Positions 34,231 to 35,629 of a stretch of DNA of 35,629 nt are shown here, piece after piece. Origin of the DNA: Mucilaginibacter sp. Lineage in GTDB: Bacteria > Bacteroidota > Bacteroidia > Sphingobacteriales > Sphingobacteriaceae. Below the pieces are notes generated by a model. That model was not told the DNA's origin and searched no databases. It saw only the letters and a program-made list of their open reading frames with translations. The DNA lies in assembly GCA_028288285.1 (NCBI GenBank), contig JAQBNZ010000074.1, forward strand, positions 1 to 35,629, read 5' to 3'. Positions within the stretch are counted from its first letter, which is position 1. Each line of letters begins with the position of its first letter. Both the position numbers and the translations under genes were made by a program.

Positions 34231-34301
34231 TGCCTGATAGTATAATGGTAGTACGACGGTTTTTGGTACCGTTTGTCTAGGTTCGAATCCTGGTCGGGCA
34301 A
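34231..34301 (+). tRNA. tRNA-Gln, anticodon TTG
   Basis: The 71-base gene folds as a cloverleaf. The acceptor stem is TGCCTGA with TCGGGCA (one T-G pair), the anticodon stem is ACGGT/ACCGT around loop TTTTGGT, giving anticodon TTG (reads CAA), and the T-loop GTTCGAATC is canonical. The discriminator is A at 34301. CCA is not encoded, as is usual in Bacteroidetes. Confidence 0.95.
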
Positions 34302-34308
34302 CATAGAA

Positions 34309-34448
34309 TATTTCGGATTTCGAATTTTCAATTTCGGATTTAGATCTGATAGAAAAGTTGAAATCCGAATTGTTTTTATACGGGGTTGGTATTAATGAAG
34401 ATCAGCGATTGCGGCAAATCTGAAATCGTAAATCTGAAATCATAAATC
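34309..34448. repeat. AATCTGAAATC / ATTTCGGATTT simple repeats
   Basis: The spacer between tRNA-Gln and prs contains ATTTCGGATTT at 34310-34320 and again at about 34331-34341, its inverted form near 34359-34371, and a 14-base tandem AAATCTGAAATCGT / AAATCTGAAATCAT (34416-34443), which continues with AAATC. Confidence 0.7.
34329..34377 (+). terminator. Hairpin with T-run after tRNA-Gln
   Basis: CAATTTCGGATTT (34329-34341) pairs with AAATCCGAATTG (34361-34372) with one unpaired T, and is followed by TTTTTAT. It may end the tRNA transcript. The arms belong to the ATTTCGGATTT repeat family seen across this spacer. Confidence 0.6.
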
Positions 34449-34453
34449 AAAAG

Positions 34454-35398
34454 ATGCCTTTACAGTTTAATACAGTTAAGCTTTTTGCAGGTTCCGGTTC
34501 AGTGGAGCTATCAAAAAAAATTGCTGCATCTTACGGCCAGGAGCTTGGCGATGTAGTTTTATCGCGCTTCAGCGACGGCGAATTTCAGCCCCATTTTAAC
34601 GAGTCTATCCGTGGTTGCGATGTGTTTTTAATACAGAGCACGCACCAGCCATCTGATAACCTGATGGAATTGTTAATGATGATAGACGCGGCCCGCCGTG
34701 CATCTGCTCATTATATTATAGCAGTTATACCTTACTTTGGTTTGGCCCGTCAGGATAGGAAGGATAAGCCACGTGTTGCCATTGGCTCAAAATTGGTAGC
34801 GAATTTATTGGTGGCAGCAGGTATAAACCGTATTATGACGATGGACCTGCACGCTGCACAGATACAGGCATTTTTTGATGTACCGGTAGATCACCTGGAT
34901 GCATCAATTATTTTTGTGCCTTATATAAAAAGCCTTGGGTTGGGTAATATAACCATTGCATCGCCAGATATGGGCGGCTCATACAGGGCTCGTAGCTTTG
35001 CAAAATTCTTTAATGACGAAGTAGTAATTTGCGATAAACGACGCAAGCGCGCAAATGAAATTGAAAGCATGACAATTATTGGAGATGTTACCGACCAGGA
35101 CATTGTACTGATTGATGACATTTGCGATACAGCAGGTACGCTTGCAAAAGCAGCCGGCTTAATTATGGAGCGTGGCGCACGTAGTGTACGCGCGGTATGT
35201 ACGCATCCTGTTTTATCTGGTAAGGCTTATGAAACTATCGAAAATTCGGCATTGTCTGAACTGATAGTTACTGATACCATCCCTTTAAAACAAACAAGTC
35301 CTAAAATTAGGGTGCTATCTACTGCAGATCTTTTTGCAAAAGCAATAAGCAACGTAAACGAACACGGCTCAATAAGCCAGTTGTTTAGAGTAGATTAA
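34454..35398 (+). CDS. prs: Ribose-phosphate pyrophosphokinase (PRPP synthase)
   Basis: The protein has 314 residues, the normal length. It makes PRPP from ribose 5-phosphate and ATP, the entry point for purine, pyrimidine, histidine and NAD synthesis. Visible landmarks are SRFSDGEFQPHFNESIRG (38-54), the ATP-binding RQDRKDKPR (99-107), DLHAAQIQAFFDVPVDHL (131-148, active-site H133), SPDMGGSYRAR (170-180), the flexible-loop CDKRRKR (193-199), and the PRPP loop DIVLIDDICDTAGTL (216-230). All are intact. It lies 152 bases after tRNA-Gln and upstream of rplY, a common order in Bacteroidetes. Confidence 0.98.
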   Translation: MPLQFNTVKLFAGSGSVELSKKIAASYGQELGDVVLSRFSDGEFQPHFNESIRGCDVFLIQSTHQPSDNLMELLMMIDAARRASAHYIIAVIPYFGLARQDRKDKPRVAIGSKLVANLLVAAGINRIMTMDLHAAQIQAFFDVPVDHLDASIIFVPYIKSLGLGNITIASPDMGGSYRARSFAKFFNDEVVICDKRRKRANEIESMTIIGDVTDQDIVLIDDICDTAGTLAKAAGLIMERGARSVRAVCTHPVLSGKAYETIENSALSELIVTDTIPLKQTSPKIRVLSTADLFAKAISNVNEHGSISQLFRVD

Positions 35399-35414
35399 AA
35401 GCCTCACCTAAATC

Positions 35415-35429
35415 CTCTCCAAAGGAGAG
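35415..35429. repeat. CTCTCC/GGAGAG hairpin of a dispersed intergenic repeat
   Basis: CTCTCC-AAA-GGAGAG within CCTCACCTAAATCCTCTCC...AACTT (35402-35433) looks like an intergenic repeat common in Sphingobacteriaceae and Flavobacteria. It begins 4 bases after the prs stop and may also aid termination. Confidence 0.6.
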
Positions 35430-35467
35430 AACTTAAAGATGGCTGAAATAAAAAGAATAAAGACAAT

Positions 35468-35484
35468 CATGCCCTGTTGGCATG
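35468..35484 (+). promoter_or_regulatory. Short hairpin upstream of rplY
   Basis: CATGCC-CTGTT-GGCATG lies 20 bases before the rplY start codon. It could be a leader hairpin or a processing site. No T-run follows, so it is not a clear terminator. Confidence 0.35.
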
Positions 35485-35503
35485 GCTTATATAAATAAAT
35501 ACA

Positions 35504-35629
35504 ATGAAATCAATTGCTATTAGCGGTTCTCCAAGAGAGAACGTAGGGAAAAGAGACGCTAAAGAACTGCGTTACCAAGGCTTAGTGCCTGCAGTGCTTT
35601 ACGGTGGGCCAACCCAAACCCACTTTTCA
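35504..35629 (+). CDS. rplY: 50S ribosomal protein L25 (general stress protein Ctc type), 3' end outside window
   Basis: The 42 codons present read [23 protein letters not shown], then [12 protein letters not shown], the N-terminus of bacterial L25/Ctc (the family motif RxxxGKxxxRxLRxxGxxPAVxYG). L25 binds 5S rRNA in the large subunit. The ATG at 35504 fits the family N-terminus. The frame runs open off the right edge, so the C-terminal TL5-like extension cannot be judged. It follows prs by 105 bases and may share its transcript. Confidence 0.93.
   Translation, partial: MKSIAISGSPRENVGKRDAKELRYQGLVPAVLYGGPTQTHFS

Overview
The window looks like chromosome from a Bacteroidetes bacterium, most likely a Sphingobacteriaceae member of the Mucilaginibacter/Pedobacter kind. 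This rests on a SusC/SusD pair, many lipoproteins, a TonB-dependent receptor tail, a DUF2723 membrane glycosyltransferase, TAnnTTTG-type promoters, AT-rich spacers, and the gene order tRNA-Gln, PRPP synthase, ribosomal protein L25. Assignments come from reading motifs by eye; no database search was run.

Layout. Positions 1-2428 hold the tail of a TonB-dependent receptor, a beta-helix lipoprotein and a secreted YncE-type propeller, ending at a strong terminator. A single-domain response regulator (2565-2978, minus) is divergent from a tight three-gene operon (3324-8470): a patatin-like lipase with two membrane segments, a thermolysin-type HExxH peptidase and a ComEC-like metallo-beta-lactamase-fold hydrolase. 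A perfect 22-bp-arm palindrome sits between the regulator and the operon. Positions 8656-13761 hold a propeller/phosphoesterase lipoprotein, divergent from a YdcF-like protein and an unrecognised exported protein. Positions 14130-20743 hold SusC, SusD and an NHL-repeat lipoprotein, followed by a DUF72 protein (20887-21651).

Positions 21858-24129 (minus) form a TetR regulator plus two short-chain dehydrogenases, with two identical operator palindromes. One lies inside the TetR promoter and the other lies before the first dehydrogenase. Next come two small proteins (HhH and DUF4287), a short relic of what may be a winged-helix regulator, an aldo/keto reductase, a G-rich spacer, a VOC protein, a TMEM220-like membrane protein, a small lipoprotein, a long AsmA-like protein and the DUF2723 protein. 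The right end is core housekeeping: tRNA-Gln(TTG), prs and the start of rplY.

Intergenic DNA is rich in palindromic repeats (21723-21849, 30510-30825, 34302-34450, 35401-35440). Several share a GTTGGTG...CACCAAC core, which suggests small dispersed repeat families. The strongest candidate for an undescribed system is the patatin/peptidase/MBL operon with its regulator and palindrome. Its function is inferred from domains only.
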